Origin: Palsa-504 sp963753195
Lineage (GTDB): Bacteria > Actinomycetota > Actinomycetes > Streptosporangiales > Streptosporangiaceae
NCBI GenBank assembly: GCA_963753195.1
Contig: CAVWBH010000007.1
Location: 620,001 to 684,000, forward strand
Reading direction: 5' to 3'
DNA length: 64,000 bases
Below are positions 8,679 to 18,150 of the stretch, in pieces. Below the pieces are notes generated by a model. The model was not told the DNA's origin and searched no databases. It worked only from the letters and a program-made list of their open reading frames with translations. The translations under genes and the position numbers were made by a program. Numbering within the stretch: the stretch's first letter is position 1; each line of letters starts with the position of its first letter.

Positions 8679-11600
8679 TTACAGCTCCATCTCGTACGGC
8701 GTTTCTGCCCGCCGGTCAGCTTCCGGTTCGGCCTGGGTTTCCCGCTGGATCCGCGCGGCGTGCTGGCTGCTGGCGTCGAGCTCTGCCTGTTGCCCGTCGA
8801 TGCGCCGCGCGGCCTCGTCCGCGCGGGTCTGCAGCTCATCCAGCCGGGCGGTGCGCCCGTCATCGGCGGGGACAGGTCCGGCAGGCTCGGACTCCGGAAT
8901 TTCAGGCTCGGATGCGGAGGGCTCAGGCTCCGTCGAGGCCTCGGGTATTCCCGGCCGGGACTGCTCGGGCTGCGGTTCACGCCCGGGTGCGGCGGCCTCC
9001 GGTTCTTCGTGGCCGGCGCCCGGCTTCCGCTCCGGCGGCCACGGCCGGCCCTCGCGGACGGCGGCATGGTGCTCGCGGTCGATCGCGCGGTCCACAGCGT
9101 CGGCATGTGCCTGGAATTCCTGCCACCAGGTGGCCATGGCCTGCGGTTCCGGTGCTCTCCTCGCGGATGGGTGCTGCGCGCGGCGCTGCAGCTCAGCCCT
9201 CGCTTTCCCGGCTATTTCCCGGGTGCTGGCGGTGCGGGTCGACCATTCCTCGTACCGCGAGCTCGCGGTTTCGAGGCGGCTGGCCTCCGCGGCCAGCGCG
9301 GCGGCCAGCGACCTTGCGTTCTCTGCCCCCAGCTGGTCGTGGTCCGCTTCGGCGTCAGCCGCCTGCTGCCGGGCGTCGGCCTCGGCTTGGGAGGTCAGGC
9401 GGAGCTGGCTGCTGGTGTCCGGTGGTGCCGTCGCCTGCGCGCGGCCGACTTCGAGTAGCAGGGCCTCGAGCTCGCCGCGGCTCATGGCCCGGATCTCGGC
9501 GTGTTCGTCGGCGATCTCCAGAGCGCGGAAGGTGTCGTTGCGCAGGGCTTCGAGCTCGGGGCCGGGGTGCGGGGCGAAGCTCACCGCCTGAGCCGGGTCG
9601 GTGATCCCCCGCGCCTCCCGGTACGCGGCGGCCGTGCCGGCCCGCCGCGCGTAGTCGTCCCGCAGGACCGGGGAGGCATCCGGTCCGGGCGCCGGCCCGA
9701 GATGGCGGGTCAGCCACGGTTCGGGGTTCGCTAGCGCCCGTTCGCCGAGTTCGCGGCGCCGGTCATCGAGGCCGGCGGCCAGCTCGTGAGCCAGCGCCGG
9801 GGCGTTCCGCGGCGTCCGCTGAGCCCACGTCACGCCGTGTCCTTGTGCCGGGAGCTGCAGGCGCTGCAGGCGGCCGTGCAGGACGCTGGCGATGGACCGG
9901 GCGCCGTCCATCGGGCCGGCGGTGATCCGGTCGATGATCGGGCCGATGTCGTGCCCCGCGAGCTGGGCATCCCGCAGCGTGTGCTGCAGCACGGGCCGGG
10001 AGTGTTCCCGCTGGTACCGCCAGGCTTCGGAGTGGTGAGCCTGGCCGTGATCTGCTCGTCGATGTCCGGGTACAGGGTCTGCCGGACGGCGGCGGACCAC
10101 AGGGTGAGCAGGTGACCGGTTCCCCCGGCCCATTCCTGGGCGTGGCGGATCTGCCCGGTGGCGGACAGGTCGTCTCCGTCGCACTGCAGGATGCCTGCGA
10201 GCACGGATTCGGGGGTGGCCTGCTGGTACGGTTCGTGACCGGCCGGGGCGGTCTTGCCGGTGACCACGTGCGCGGTGTTGGCCTGGCGGCCGCGGGTCAT
10301 GCCGACGTACAGGGCCTGCCGGGACAGGGTGCCGGTGACCAGGAGGTGGGCGGTGTCGACGGTGCGGCCCTGGGCGACGTGGACGTTGCCGCCGTAGCCG
10401 AGCTCGGCGTGGCGCGCGAGGTAGGACCGGGGGACCCGGAACGGCCCGGTCCAGGTCCCGTCCGGCCGCTGCCGCCGGACCTCGGCGTCGGGTCCCCGCC
10501 AGCCGGTGATTTTGAGGGTGTCGCGGTTGGTGAGCTTGCGGCCGCCGGCGTCGATCTCGGTGTTGAGGCGGGCGCGGACCAGGTCGCCGGTCCCGGCGTG
10601 GTTGCCGTCCGCCAGCACCGCCTGCGGCGGGCCGACGGCGCCGAGCTGGACGAGCCTGGCCTGGACTCGGCGGGACAGTTCGGCGGCTTCGGCGTTGGAC
10701 CCGGCCAGCAGCAGCACGTCGTTGCCGCGCAGGTGGTCGGCGAGCCACATCGACGCGGCGCGGTCATAGGCGGCTTCCTCATCGGCGCCCCGGATCCGGC
10801 CGTGCCGGTCGTAGGCGGCGACCGCGGCCAGGTCGCCGTCGCGGAGCCGGACGCTGGCCTCCCGCTCCCACTGCGCCGTCGAACCGGCGGACCTCGTACA
10901 GCTGCGCGGCGGGGACCTCGGCGGCCAGCAGGGCGAGCATTCCCCCGGCCTCGACCGCGCCGAGCTGCGCGGTGTCGCCGGTAGCGATGATCCGCGCCCC
11001 GGCCTGCCGGGCCGCTTCGGTGATCATGGCCAGGTCGGCGGTGCTGAGCTGGCTGGCCTCATCCAGGACCAGCACGTCGTCGCGGTGCAGCGGGACGGGC
11101 CTGCGCAGCTCGTCGGAGCCTTCGGTCTTGCCGAGGAACGCGGCGATGTTGTAGCTCTCGGCCAGGCCCTCGTGCGCCAGGACCCGGGCCGCGTTGGTCG
11201 AGGTGGTCAGGCCGATGACCCGACGGCCGGTGAACGAGGTCCACAGCCGCGCGAACTCCGCCATCGTGTGGCTCTTGCCCGCCCCGGCCGGGGCGATCAG
11301 CACCGTCGCCGCCGTGGTGGCGGTGAGCATCCTGCCACGGCGTCGCGCTGCTCGCCGGTCAGCCCGGTCGTTCTGCGGCCGCCCGTGCCTGCCCGCGCTG
11401 ACCAGCTGCGGAACGGTCCGCTTGGCGGCCGCGAGGATCTGCTCTTCGGCGTCCAGGTGAGCCAGGGTGCAGTACCGTTCCTCGTTCGGCGGCCGGTAGA
11501 TGCTGCCGCCGTCGGAGGCGCGGACACCCAGGCCGGTCACGTCGGCGATGTCCGGCGCGGTGACCTGGACGACTTCTGCCCCGGCCCGGCCGGAAACGGC

Positions 11601-12985
11601 CAGCTGGGCCACCTCGGTGACCACCGCCTCGCCGTCGGCGCCGGGCGGCAGCACCGGGAGCGCCCGGTGCACCTCGAACCGGAGCTGCGCCATCGACCAG
11701 ACCGCGTGGTGCTTTTGCACCTCGGCCACCGCGATCCGCGCGGCGGTGCGCTTGGCCGCATCATCCAGCACCGCCGGTGCACGGTCCGGCGGCGCCGCCG
11801 CGAACGCGGCGACCTGCTCGCGTACCGCCGACAGCGCGGCCAGTTCGCGGTGCACGGTCTGGGCTTGCCAGGCGGCGAGCCGCTGCGCCGCGGTGGGCTC
11901 GGTCGCGCCGGTCTGCCCGGCCAGGGTGCGGCGGGCCTGGGCCTTGGTGCGGCGGGTGTTCTGCCCGGCCTGCTGGTGCAGCAGCCACAGCGTGCGCCGG
12001 GACGGCGGCTTGCCGTGCACTGCCTGGTATTCCCGCGCGAGCCGTCCGGTTTCGCCGGTGACGGCGACGGCGCGGGAGCTGAACAGGTCCATCACGTCCT
12101 GGCGGACGCCGCCGATCTCGGCGCCGTTGCCGTCGGCCCGGGGCACCATGACATACCCGAGCGCGGCCAGCCTGGTCTCCAGGATCCGGTCGGCGACCGG
12201 GGCGACGCCGAGCCGCTGGCCATGCAGGGAGCGGGAGTCCAGGGTCCGCCATTTGTCGTCGGCGCCGTCGGCGCGCTGGATGCGGTTCCAGATCGCGACG
12301 TGCACGTGCAGCTGCGGGTCGCCGTCGCGGGACAGGTGGTGCAGGAACAAGCTGGCGACCAGTCCGCCGCCGTCCCGCCACTCCCCCGTCCGGGCGGAAT
12401 GGTGCCCGGTCCGGGTGTAGGCGGCGTGCCGGTCCAGCCAGCTCACCGCCTCCCGCGCCGAGTCCATCAGCGCGTCCTCCAGCTCATCGGCCCGGGCGTC
12501 GAACACCGCGGCCTGGTCGTCTTCGCCGCGGTCGCGGGCCTGGCGGGCGCAGACCCGGTAGGAGGCGTGCAGCACCGAGACGCTCTTGACCGCGCTGACG
12601 GTCAGGTCGAAGTACGGCACCTGATGCGGATCCTGGCCGCGCTCGGCCGCGCGGACCTCGGCCAGCTCGACCGCGCTGGCGTACGGGTGCGCGGCCAGGT
12701 ACGCCGTCACCGCCGCTTGCTCCCGGTCCCTGGCCGCCTTGGACTGCCGCCTCTGACCAGAAGTTCCCCACCCGGTCCGATGTTGTGCTGGTACAGAAGC
12801 CCGATCACGGCCGGGTCGACCTGCCCGCTGAGCCCGAGCGCCGCGGCGCCCTTCCCGGTCCACTGGCCAGGCGGTTCCCCGGCTGCGGTGTAGTACGACA
12901 TGGCCCCGGCGCAGCCGCCGCGGTCCTGCCCGGAGGTGAAGTAGGCCACGTCATGGCCTGCGTGGAGTGTCACGAGAGCGGACAT
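8679..12985 (-). pseudogene. MobF/TrwC-type relaxase-helicase, five frameshifts
   Basis: About 1,430 codons spread over three frames. The N-terminus from 12985 carries the paired tyrosines (AMSYYTA) expected for strand cleavage. The relaxase metal site HLSRDGDPQLHVH lies near 12330. Helicase motifs follow: Walker A APAGAGKSHT (about 11280) and a DEASQL Walker B (about 11060). A second helicase half has VAQGRTVDTAH and VGMTRGR (about 10380-10290), and a long coiled Glu/Ala-rich tail ends at 8679. Frame changes are needed near 12750, 11385, 11335, 10880 and 10025. As written the protein cannot be made. An intact version would nick oriT and unwind DNA during conjugation. Confidence 0.85.
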
Positions 12986-13647
12986 GATCCGTTACCGCCT
13001 GTGCACGGTTCCGCGTTCATCGTTCGTGATGCCTGTGTCCGATCGATCGTTTGGTGTCGACGGAGGGTAACGCCGGATTCCGCACGTTTTGCGGATTTGC
13101 CTAGCCGATCTGGGCACCTGGCTGAGCCGGGAGTCGGTGGGCTTCTCGTGCCGCGTGACTGGCGTGATGTAGTGCCTCAGCGCCTCCTGGCCAGACGCGG
13201 CCGGGAAGGTTTGGTGGGGGGCTGTCCGTCACCGGGTTGCCGCGCGACCGCTGCAGCCGGGACAGGCCGTGCCAGAGGATGGTCCCCCGCCAGGGCCCCC
13301 GCCCAGATCAGGCCTTCCGCCTCCAGGATGCGACCGCCCGCGCCCTGGTGGCCCGATTGATCCCCGTAGGCGCGAGCAAGGACCGACATCCGCGGCTGAT
13401 GGCTCCCGGCTCCCGCTCCCCGCCACAGTTACGCGCCCGCAGGTCGCCGGCGATACCCGCGGACCGGGAAATGCCCCGCCGCCGCGTCCGGGCGCTTCCT
13501 GCCCGATGTGCCGGAGCAAATTGACTTACGATGGCGCGAGCGTAAAAACACATCGCACGATGCCGGGGCAAACCCGGGCATGACAAGGCCCCCTGGACCA
13601 TCCGCCAAGATCACCCAGGGGGCAAGGACCCTGCGACAGGACCCACC
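12986..13647. promoter_or_regulatory. divergent regulatory region between relaxase and xis
   Basis: 660 bp without a supported gene, between the relaxase start and the xis start. It contains a 9-bp inverted repeat (13588-13596 with 13615-13623, GCCCCCTGG/CCAGGGGGC, 18-nt loop) about 25 bp before the xis ATG, and a shorter GCCGGGG...CCCGGGC dyad at 13562-13580. The relaxase origin of transfer could also lie here, but no known oriT pattern was identified. Confidence 0.4.
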
Positions 13648-14040
13648 ATGCAACCTAACACGGTCAATACCCGCCACCAAACGGATCCGCCAGCCCGCGT
13701 CCCGGTCCCGGCTGAGCTGCTCGAGACGGTAGCCCGGGCCCTGGCCGCAGCGCTGATCCCGTTCCCCCGGCAGCCCGAGCCGCCCGGCGCGGAGCAGCCT
13801 GCGGACTTCCTGACCGCCGCGCAGCTCGCCCAGCGCCTGGGAGTCTCCCGGGAGACAGTGCGGCGCCTGGCAATCGCCGGCGCACTGCCGCACACCGTGG
13901 TCTGCCGCGGCACCCGGAAGACAACGCGCCGGTTCCCCCGGCGGTTCGCGGATGAGTTCGCGGCCAGCGGCCTGGACGTGGCCGACCTGGCCGCCTTCGC
14001 CGCCCAGTGGCGGGCGCGGGTCACCGCGCCCGCGCCGTGA
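13648..14040 (+). CDS. excisionase-like helix-turn-helix protein
   Basis: 130 residues. The central segment FLTAAQLAQRLGVSRETVRR is a MerR/excisionase-type winged helix-turn-helix, followed by a basic wing (RGTRKTTRRFPRR). The N-terminal 45 residues are Pro-rich. Small proteins of this kind (Xis) bind att arms and direct the integrase toward excision. Its stop overlaps the next start (GTGA), so it is translationally coupled to the WhiB gene. It lies in the mobility half of the element, 3.8 kb from the integrase. Confidence 0.7.
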   Translation: MQPNTVNTRHQTDPPARVPVPAELLETVARALAAALIPFPRQPEPPGAEQPADFLTAAQLAQRLGVSRETVRRLAIAGALPHTVVCRGTRKTTRRFPRRFADEFAASGLDVADLAAFAAQWRARVTAPAP

Positions 14041-14453
14041 CGGCCAGTAAGCCGCGTCACCGCACCCCTTATCCGCCAGCCGCGCCCCCGGGCAGCTGGC
14101 GTTACCGGGCTGCGTGCCGCGGCGCCGACCTTAATCTGTTCTTCCCTGGCCGCGGCGAGTCGGCCGAGCCTGCGCGGCGGGTCTGCGCGGGGTGCCCGGT
14201 CCGCGAGCCGTGCCTGGACTACGCCCTGCGCCACGGGATTACCCATGGTATCTGGGGCGGGCTGGCGGAACGGGACCGCCGGGCGCTGCGGTCCCGCCGC
14301 TCCGGCGCCGCCCGGCGGGAGCGCGATGAGGCGATTACGGTGGCGGCCGCCGCCGGGTATAGCCAGGCGGTGATCGGCCGGGCGTTCGGCCTGGCCCGCA
14401 CGTCGGTGAGCCGGGTCCTGTCCCGCGGGGCAGACGGGCGAGGGCCGTCATGA
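14037..14453 (+). CDS. WhiB-family Fe-S regulator encoded on the element
   Basis: 138 residues from GTG 14037, chosen because it makes a 4-bp GTGA overlap with the xis-like gene. An upstream in-frame ATG at 14007 would overlap more. Four cysteines fit the WhiB cluster: one in AACRGAD and three in VCAGCPVREPC. The GIWGG turn follows. WhiB proteins hold a 4Fe-4S cluster and act on sigma factor region 4. A C-terminal extension (AAGYSQAVIGRAFGLARTSV) resembles a second helix-turn-helix, less usual for the family. It is likely a regulator of element transfer or excision. Confidence 0.82.
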   Translation: MTASKPRHRTPYPPAAPPGSWRYRAACRGADLNLFFPGRGESAEPARRVCAGCPVREPCLDYALRHGITHGIWGGLAERDRRALRSRRSGAARRERDEAITVAAAAGYSQAVIGRAFGLARTSVSRVLSRGADGRGPS

Positions 14454-14630
14454 GCCACAGCCTGACCCGCGCATCGCATCGGTCGGCCGTCGCGGAGCCA
14501 CACCAGGCACGGCACAGGGAGCTCACGCATGCAGGCCGGCGGCTGGCCGGTCGCAGCGGCCGCCAAACCCGGGTCCAGCTCAGGCGGTGCGGCTCGCGGG
14601 TCCTGGCGCGGACCGGGCCCAGGGGACATC

Positions 14631-14915
14631 ATGACCGGGCCGGTGTTCCCAGAGGACTACTGGGTGCAGATCCGTTACCCGCTGACCAGGGAGCAAGAAC
14701 ACGGCGACCGTGCCGTGTGGCCGTGGCTGCCCGGCTGGGTGGTCGCCCGATGCGGCCCGGATAAGTGGGAGATCCGCGTGCAGGCCCCGGAACTGGCCAC
14801 CTGGCATGAGGGGACGAGGCCTGGTACCCGGTGTGCTTCCGGGACGCCTCCGAGATCCGCCTGCCCGAAGCACAGCCGGACCGGGAACGGCCCGCCGAAC
14901 TGGGAGGCGCTATGA
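14631..14915 (+). pseudogene. element-type hypothetical protein, probable frameshift
   Basis: From ATG 14631 the frame reads FPEDYWVQIRYPLTREQEHG and continues to about residue 60, resembling a small protein I associate with actinomycete integrative elements. Near 14813 the reading shifts: the +1 frame continues plausibly as DEAWYPVCFRDASEIRLPEA, while the annotated frame turns to low-quality sequence and stops at 14915, overlapping the next ATG (ATGA). A single missing base explains this. The function is unknown. Confidence 0.55.
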
Positions 14916-15550
14916 GCACCACACCGAGCGGACCCGGCCAACTCCGGCCTGACACAGCTGTCCGGCTATCACCTAGCCGCGACGGGACGATGAGCAGCCC
15001 GCCCGCTGAACCGTCGCCCCGCGCCCTGGGCGAGAGCCTGGCCGCCCTGGCCGCACAGCTCGCGGACCTGCGCGGACAGGTCCACGCCATCAACGCCCGG
15101 CTCGACCAGGCCGGGCTCCGCGACGACCTGAACCTCACCGCCCGGTTCGAAGACCTGGCCCAGACCGTCGCCGACACACTCGACGCCGCCGCCCCCCGCG
15201 GACCCGCCGCCCCGTACTGGATCGGCCTGGATCGCGACACCTACGCCACCCGGCTGGCCGAGCTGCGGCGCTGGGCCGACACCGTGCTCCGCGAGCACTA
15301 CGGCGGCTACGAGCTCCGGGACTGCTGGCCCCGCCACACCCACGCCGTCTGGGAACTGTCCACCCTGGCCGCCGAGTGGCACCGCACCTACCGCGGAGCC
15401 CGCCCCGACCTTGCCCGCGCCCTGGAGTTCCACGACCGGTGGCTGCCCGGCACTATGCGCCGCGTCACCGATATCACCCGCGCCTGCATGCCGCAATGCG
15501 TGACGCTCCGCAGCCCCGGTAACTGGGCTGCTCGTCCTGGATACCGCTAA
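14912..15550 (+). CDS. hypothetical protein of the integrative element
   Basis: 212 residues from ATG 14912, overlapping the previous stop. The middle (about residues 35-70) is a probable coiled coil (LGESLAALAAQLADLRGQVH), followed by a Trp/Tyr-rich region (AELRRWADTVLREHYGGYEL, EWHRTYRGARPDLARALEFH). No catalytic motif is recognised. GC-rich third positions and the ATGA coupling support it as a real gene. The place in the xis-whiB run suggests a function in element biology. Confidence 0.65.
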   Translation: MSTTPSGPGQLRPDTAVRLSPSRDGTMSSPPAEPSPRALGESLAALAAQLADLRGQVHAINARLDQAGLRDDLNLTARFEDLAQTVADTLDAAAPRGPAAPYWIGLDRDTYATRLAELRRWADTVLREHYGGYELRDCWPRHTHAVWELSTLAAEWHRTYRGARPDLARALEFHDRWLPGTMRRVTDITRACMPQCVTLRSPGNWAARPGYR

Positions 15551-15690
15551 TACCTGCGCCACCCAGGATTCAGGCGGCCAGAGCCATCGAGGTCGAGCTC
15601 GCCGTTGCGCACGCCTGTGATAAACGCGCGCCATTCCTCGGGAGTGCACCGATAGGCCGGCCCCGGCCCCGATTCTTGGTGTCCCGTACA
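15547..15690 (-). pseudogene. DUF397-type protein, 5'-truncated
   Basis: On the minus strand a frame ending at 15547 reads CTPEEWRAFITGVRNGELDL and closes about 13 residues later. This matches the C-terminal half of DUF397 proteins, small actinobacterial proteins usually paired with XRE-family regulators. A stop lies upstream and no start remains, so only about 45 residues survive. No XRE partner is present. Confidence 0.6.
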
Positions 15691-15840
15691 GAATCATGCC
15701 GTCGCGGGCCTAGCCTGAGCGACGTTCACCGCGCTCCCTCACCGCAAGGTTGCAGCGCTCGACCCCGTGCCGAAAGGGGGGGCATCCGGCTATAGTTGAC
15801 TTATCTGATCGGATTTGACCCTTAAACAGGGAGAAGGCCC

Positions 15841-16356
15841 ATGAGCGTCTCTACGTCACTCAACCAGGTCGACCTCGAGGCCGTCGGAGCGCTCGTCGGG
15901 AAGATCCAGCAGGATCCAGACGCGGCCCGGACCACGTGGGCGGCCAACGTCCGGTGGGCTGGCGCCTTCCGCTCCGAGAGCCAGGTGCGCTCCTTCTCGC
16001 CGGCTGCCTCCGATGAGCCCACCAGCCTGGGCGGCAGCGACACCGCTCCCAACCCCGTCGAGCAGCTGCTATCCGCTCTGGGCAACTGCCTCGCCGTCGG
16101 GTACGCCGCCAACGCCTCGGCAGCCGGCATCGCGATCAAGGACCTGAAGATCGCGGTCGAGGGCGACGTCGACCTGCGCAGCTTCCTCGGCCTCGAACCC
16201 GGGCACGCCGGCTTTTCCGCCATCCGGGTCCGCGTCGACCTGGACACGGACGCCGACACCGAAGCAGTGGCCGAACTGCACCGTAAAGTGGCGGCCAGTT
16301 CCCCGGTCGGCCACACGCTTCAGGCGGCCGTCCCGGTCGAGATCACCCCCGCCTGA
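15841..16356 (+). CDS. OsmC-family peroxiredoxin-like protein
   Basis: 171 residues with a strong Shine-Dalgarno (AGGGAGAAGG) before ATG 15841. The conserved block NPVEQLLSALGNCLAVGYAA carries the single reactive Cys of the OsmC/Ohr fold, and the second half (AGFSAIRVRVDLDTDAD, VGHTLQ) gives the beta-alpha core. OsmC-like proteins reduce organic hydroperoxides, though many YhfA-type members have unknown substrates. Only one of the two redox cysteines of classic OsmC is visible. It stands alone between the DUF397 remnant and the integrase. Confidence 0.82.
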   Translation: MSVSTSLNQVDLEAVGALVGKIQQDPDAARTTWAANVRWAGAFRSESQVRSFSPAASDEPTSLGGSDTAPNPVEQLLSALGNCLAVGYAANASAAGIAIKDLKIAVEGDVDLRSFLGLEPGHAGFSAIRVRVDLDTDADTEAVAELHRKVAASSPVGHTLQAAVPVEITPA

Positions 16357-16453
16357 CTGGCTCCGACGCCGCTCGTCCGACCGACGGCATCCCTGCGCGG
16401 CCCGCCTGGCCTGAAACCTGATCGGCTGTCAACCTTGGGTTAATAGCTAGGAC

Positions 16454-17890
16454 CTAATACTCGTTCTGAGCCGCAGCTGCGAACTCCGTAAGCCACGAAA
16501 GAGCGGTAGGTTCATCGAGCCCAGCCTCTGCAGCCATGACCGCAGCGAGGGCAGTAAGCTCGTCGGCGCCGGAAACCAGTAGGTGCTGACGGTAGAGTTC
16601 GCGGACCCGTTCCTTTCGGCGTAGTCCGTCGAGCTGGGACGGGATTATGGCGGCGGCCCGCTGATCCGCAGGCCTGGTGAACTGGGCGTAGAACTTCAGC
16701 GTCGTGGAACCCTCCGCGTGGCCGAGACGCCCGGCGACGGTGTTCAGGTCGGTGCCCGCAGCCAGGAGCTGGGTCGCGGAGTAGTGCCGTAGCTCCTTCA
16801 GCGAACTGGCGATGCCGACCTGCCGGGCGTACCGGCGGTACCGGTGGGTCATCGTGTCAGGATTCCACGGCTCGCGACCTGCCGGGTCCGGGGAGAAAGC
16901 GAACGCGTCGTCCGGCACCTGGACGCCGACGGCCTGAGCGTCGGCGCGGCGGCGCCGGAACCAGTCGCGGAATAGCTCGCAGGTCAGCAGGTCGAGGGAC
17001 AGGACGCGGCCCTCTCCGTCCTTGGGTGCCTTCTCGATGTGCTGGCCTTGCTTGACGAGGTAATTACGGGCCAGGCGGACTTGCTGGCGGGTGAAGTCGA
17101 ACCGGTTCTCGCGCAGGGCGCTCACTTCGCCGCGCCGGGCCCCCGTTGTGAACGCGGTCCACAGGTACAAGCCGAACTCCTCGTCCTCGGCCCAGACCAG
17201 GTTGAGCAGCCGCGCGGCCTGGTCCGGGCTCGGAGGGTCCGGCTCGCGTTTACGTGGGTGCGGCGGGCTGGCGTTCTTCGCGACGTTGCGGTCCGCCCAG
17301 TCGTAGCGGACAGCTAGGTCCAGGGCGGAGGAGATGATCGAGTGGATCCGCAGGATCGTGGCTGGCTTCATCGGCCCGCACACGTGCGGGCGGCAGCGGC
17401 TGTCACAGACGTGCGGGCGGGTGGTGCGGTGGTCGCGCAGCGGCCCGCACCGTCCATCACACGAATGCTCGCCGTCGGCGTAGTGCTCGACCCTCGGCAG
17501 CCGTCGGCACAGCCGGGAGCACTTCTTCAGGGCTGTGTAGAGCGCGTCGAGCGAGTCCGCGCCGAGCTTGCGGAGCTTCACCTCGCCGAGCACGGGCCTG
17601 ATCGTGCGGCGGACGTAGCCCTCGTGCGCCTCCCTGGTCGACACCTCGAGGTCGGCGACTTCCAGGTACTTGTCGAGGGCCTGGCCTAGGGTCGCCTCCC
17701 GGTCGGGGAACCGGTCACCATCGGCCTGGCCGAGCAGCTGTCCGAGCGAAGCGGCCGCGGCCGCTTCGTCCGGGCAGGTCCGCTTAAGGCGCCGCGGTTT
17801 GCCCGTAACCGGGTCGATTCCGGCGTAGACGTGGACCCGGAAGGACCCGCTCGGCAGCTTCTCGATGTGACCTCTGGCGGTGGTGGCCAT
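16454..17890 (-). CDS. site-specific tyrosine integrase of the tRNA-Thr element
   Basis: 478 residues. An N-terminal AP2-like/arm-binding region is followed by a core-binding domain and a catalytic domain. Arg I sits in TTGARRGEVSALR, the second box is LKELRHYSATQLL (Lys in place of the usual first His), the third His is in GRLGHAEGSTTL and the Tyr nucleophile is in KFYAQF. An unusual Cys/His-rich insert (about residues 130-175; HVCDSRCRPHVCGP) lies inside the core-binding region. The start is 93 bp from the tRNA-Thr gene, with arm repeats in its promoter, so this integrase very likely made the 435/17990 repeats. Confidence 0.92.
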   Translation of the reverse strand: MATTARGHIEKLPSGSFRVHVYAGIDPVTGKPRRLKRTCPDEAAAAASLGQLLGQADGDRFPDREATLGQALDKYLEVADLEVSTREAHEGYVRRTIRPVLGEVKLRKLGADSLDALYTALKKCSRLCRRLPRVEHYADGEHSCDGRCGPLRDHRTTRPHVCDSRCRPHVCGPMKPATILRIHSIISSALDLAVRYDWADRNVAKNASPPHPRKREPDPPSPDQAARLLNLVWAEDEEFGLYLWTAFTTGARRGEVSALRENRFDFTRQQVRLARNYLVKQGQHIEKAPKDGEGRVLSLDLLTCELFRDWFRRRRADAQAVGVQVPDDAFAFSPDPAGREPWNPDTMTHRYRRYARQVGIASSLKELRHYSATQLLAAGTDLNTVAGRLGHAEGSTTLKFYAQFTRPADQRAAAIIPSQLDGLRRKERVRELYRQHLLVSGADELTALAAVMAAEAGLDEPTALSWLTEFAAAAQNEY

Positions 17891-17920
17891 GGCGTCACGA
17901 TAACGCGAATCGCCGACATT

Positions 17921-17941
17921 CGTTCCACGACCCGTTCCACG
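17921..17941. repeat. integrase arm-type repeat (integrase-proximal end)
   Basis: A doubled CGTTCCACGA motif 31 bp upstream of the integrase ATG, matching 563-583 with one mismatch. It could serve both as an arm site in recombination and as an operator of the integrase promoter. Confidence 0.55.
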
Positions 17942-17982
17942 ACGGTGATCGATAGAGTTCGAATTTTGGCTTTCTAGCTGGG

Positions 17983-18056
17983 AGCCGCCTATCGGAATCG
18001 AACCGATGACCTACGCATTACGAGTGCGTCGCTCTAACCGACTGAGCTAAGGCGGC
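17983..18056 (-). tRNA. tRNA-Thr (anticodon CGT)
   Basis: Cloverleaf with acceptor stem GCCGCCT/AGGCGGC, D arm GCTCAGTCGGTTAGAGC, anticodon stem ACGCA/TGCGT with loop CTCGTAA, and T arm ATCGG/CCGAT with loop TTCGATT. The discriminator is U and CCA is not encoded. The 35-bp att core (17990-18024) lies within it, so the element integrated in this gene while keeping it intact. Confidence 0.97.
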
Positions 18057-18150
18057 GTGCTGCCCGGGACCGGACAACCCGATGAGTCTATCGGAAAGCC
18101 GGCTCGCGACAGGCCCGGCTGGCGCTCACCGGGGCCGTAACATCCTCAGC

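Noticed and set aside
8439..9458. A plus-strand frame over the relaxase tail
   Set aside because: Repeat-like Gly/Leu/Arg composition, a shadow of the Glu/Ala-rich coil.
11085..12893. A 602-codon plus-strand frame opposite the relaxase
   Set aside because: No domain; the opposite strand encodes clear relaxase and helicase motifs.
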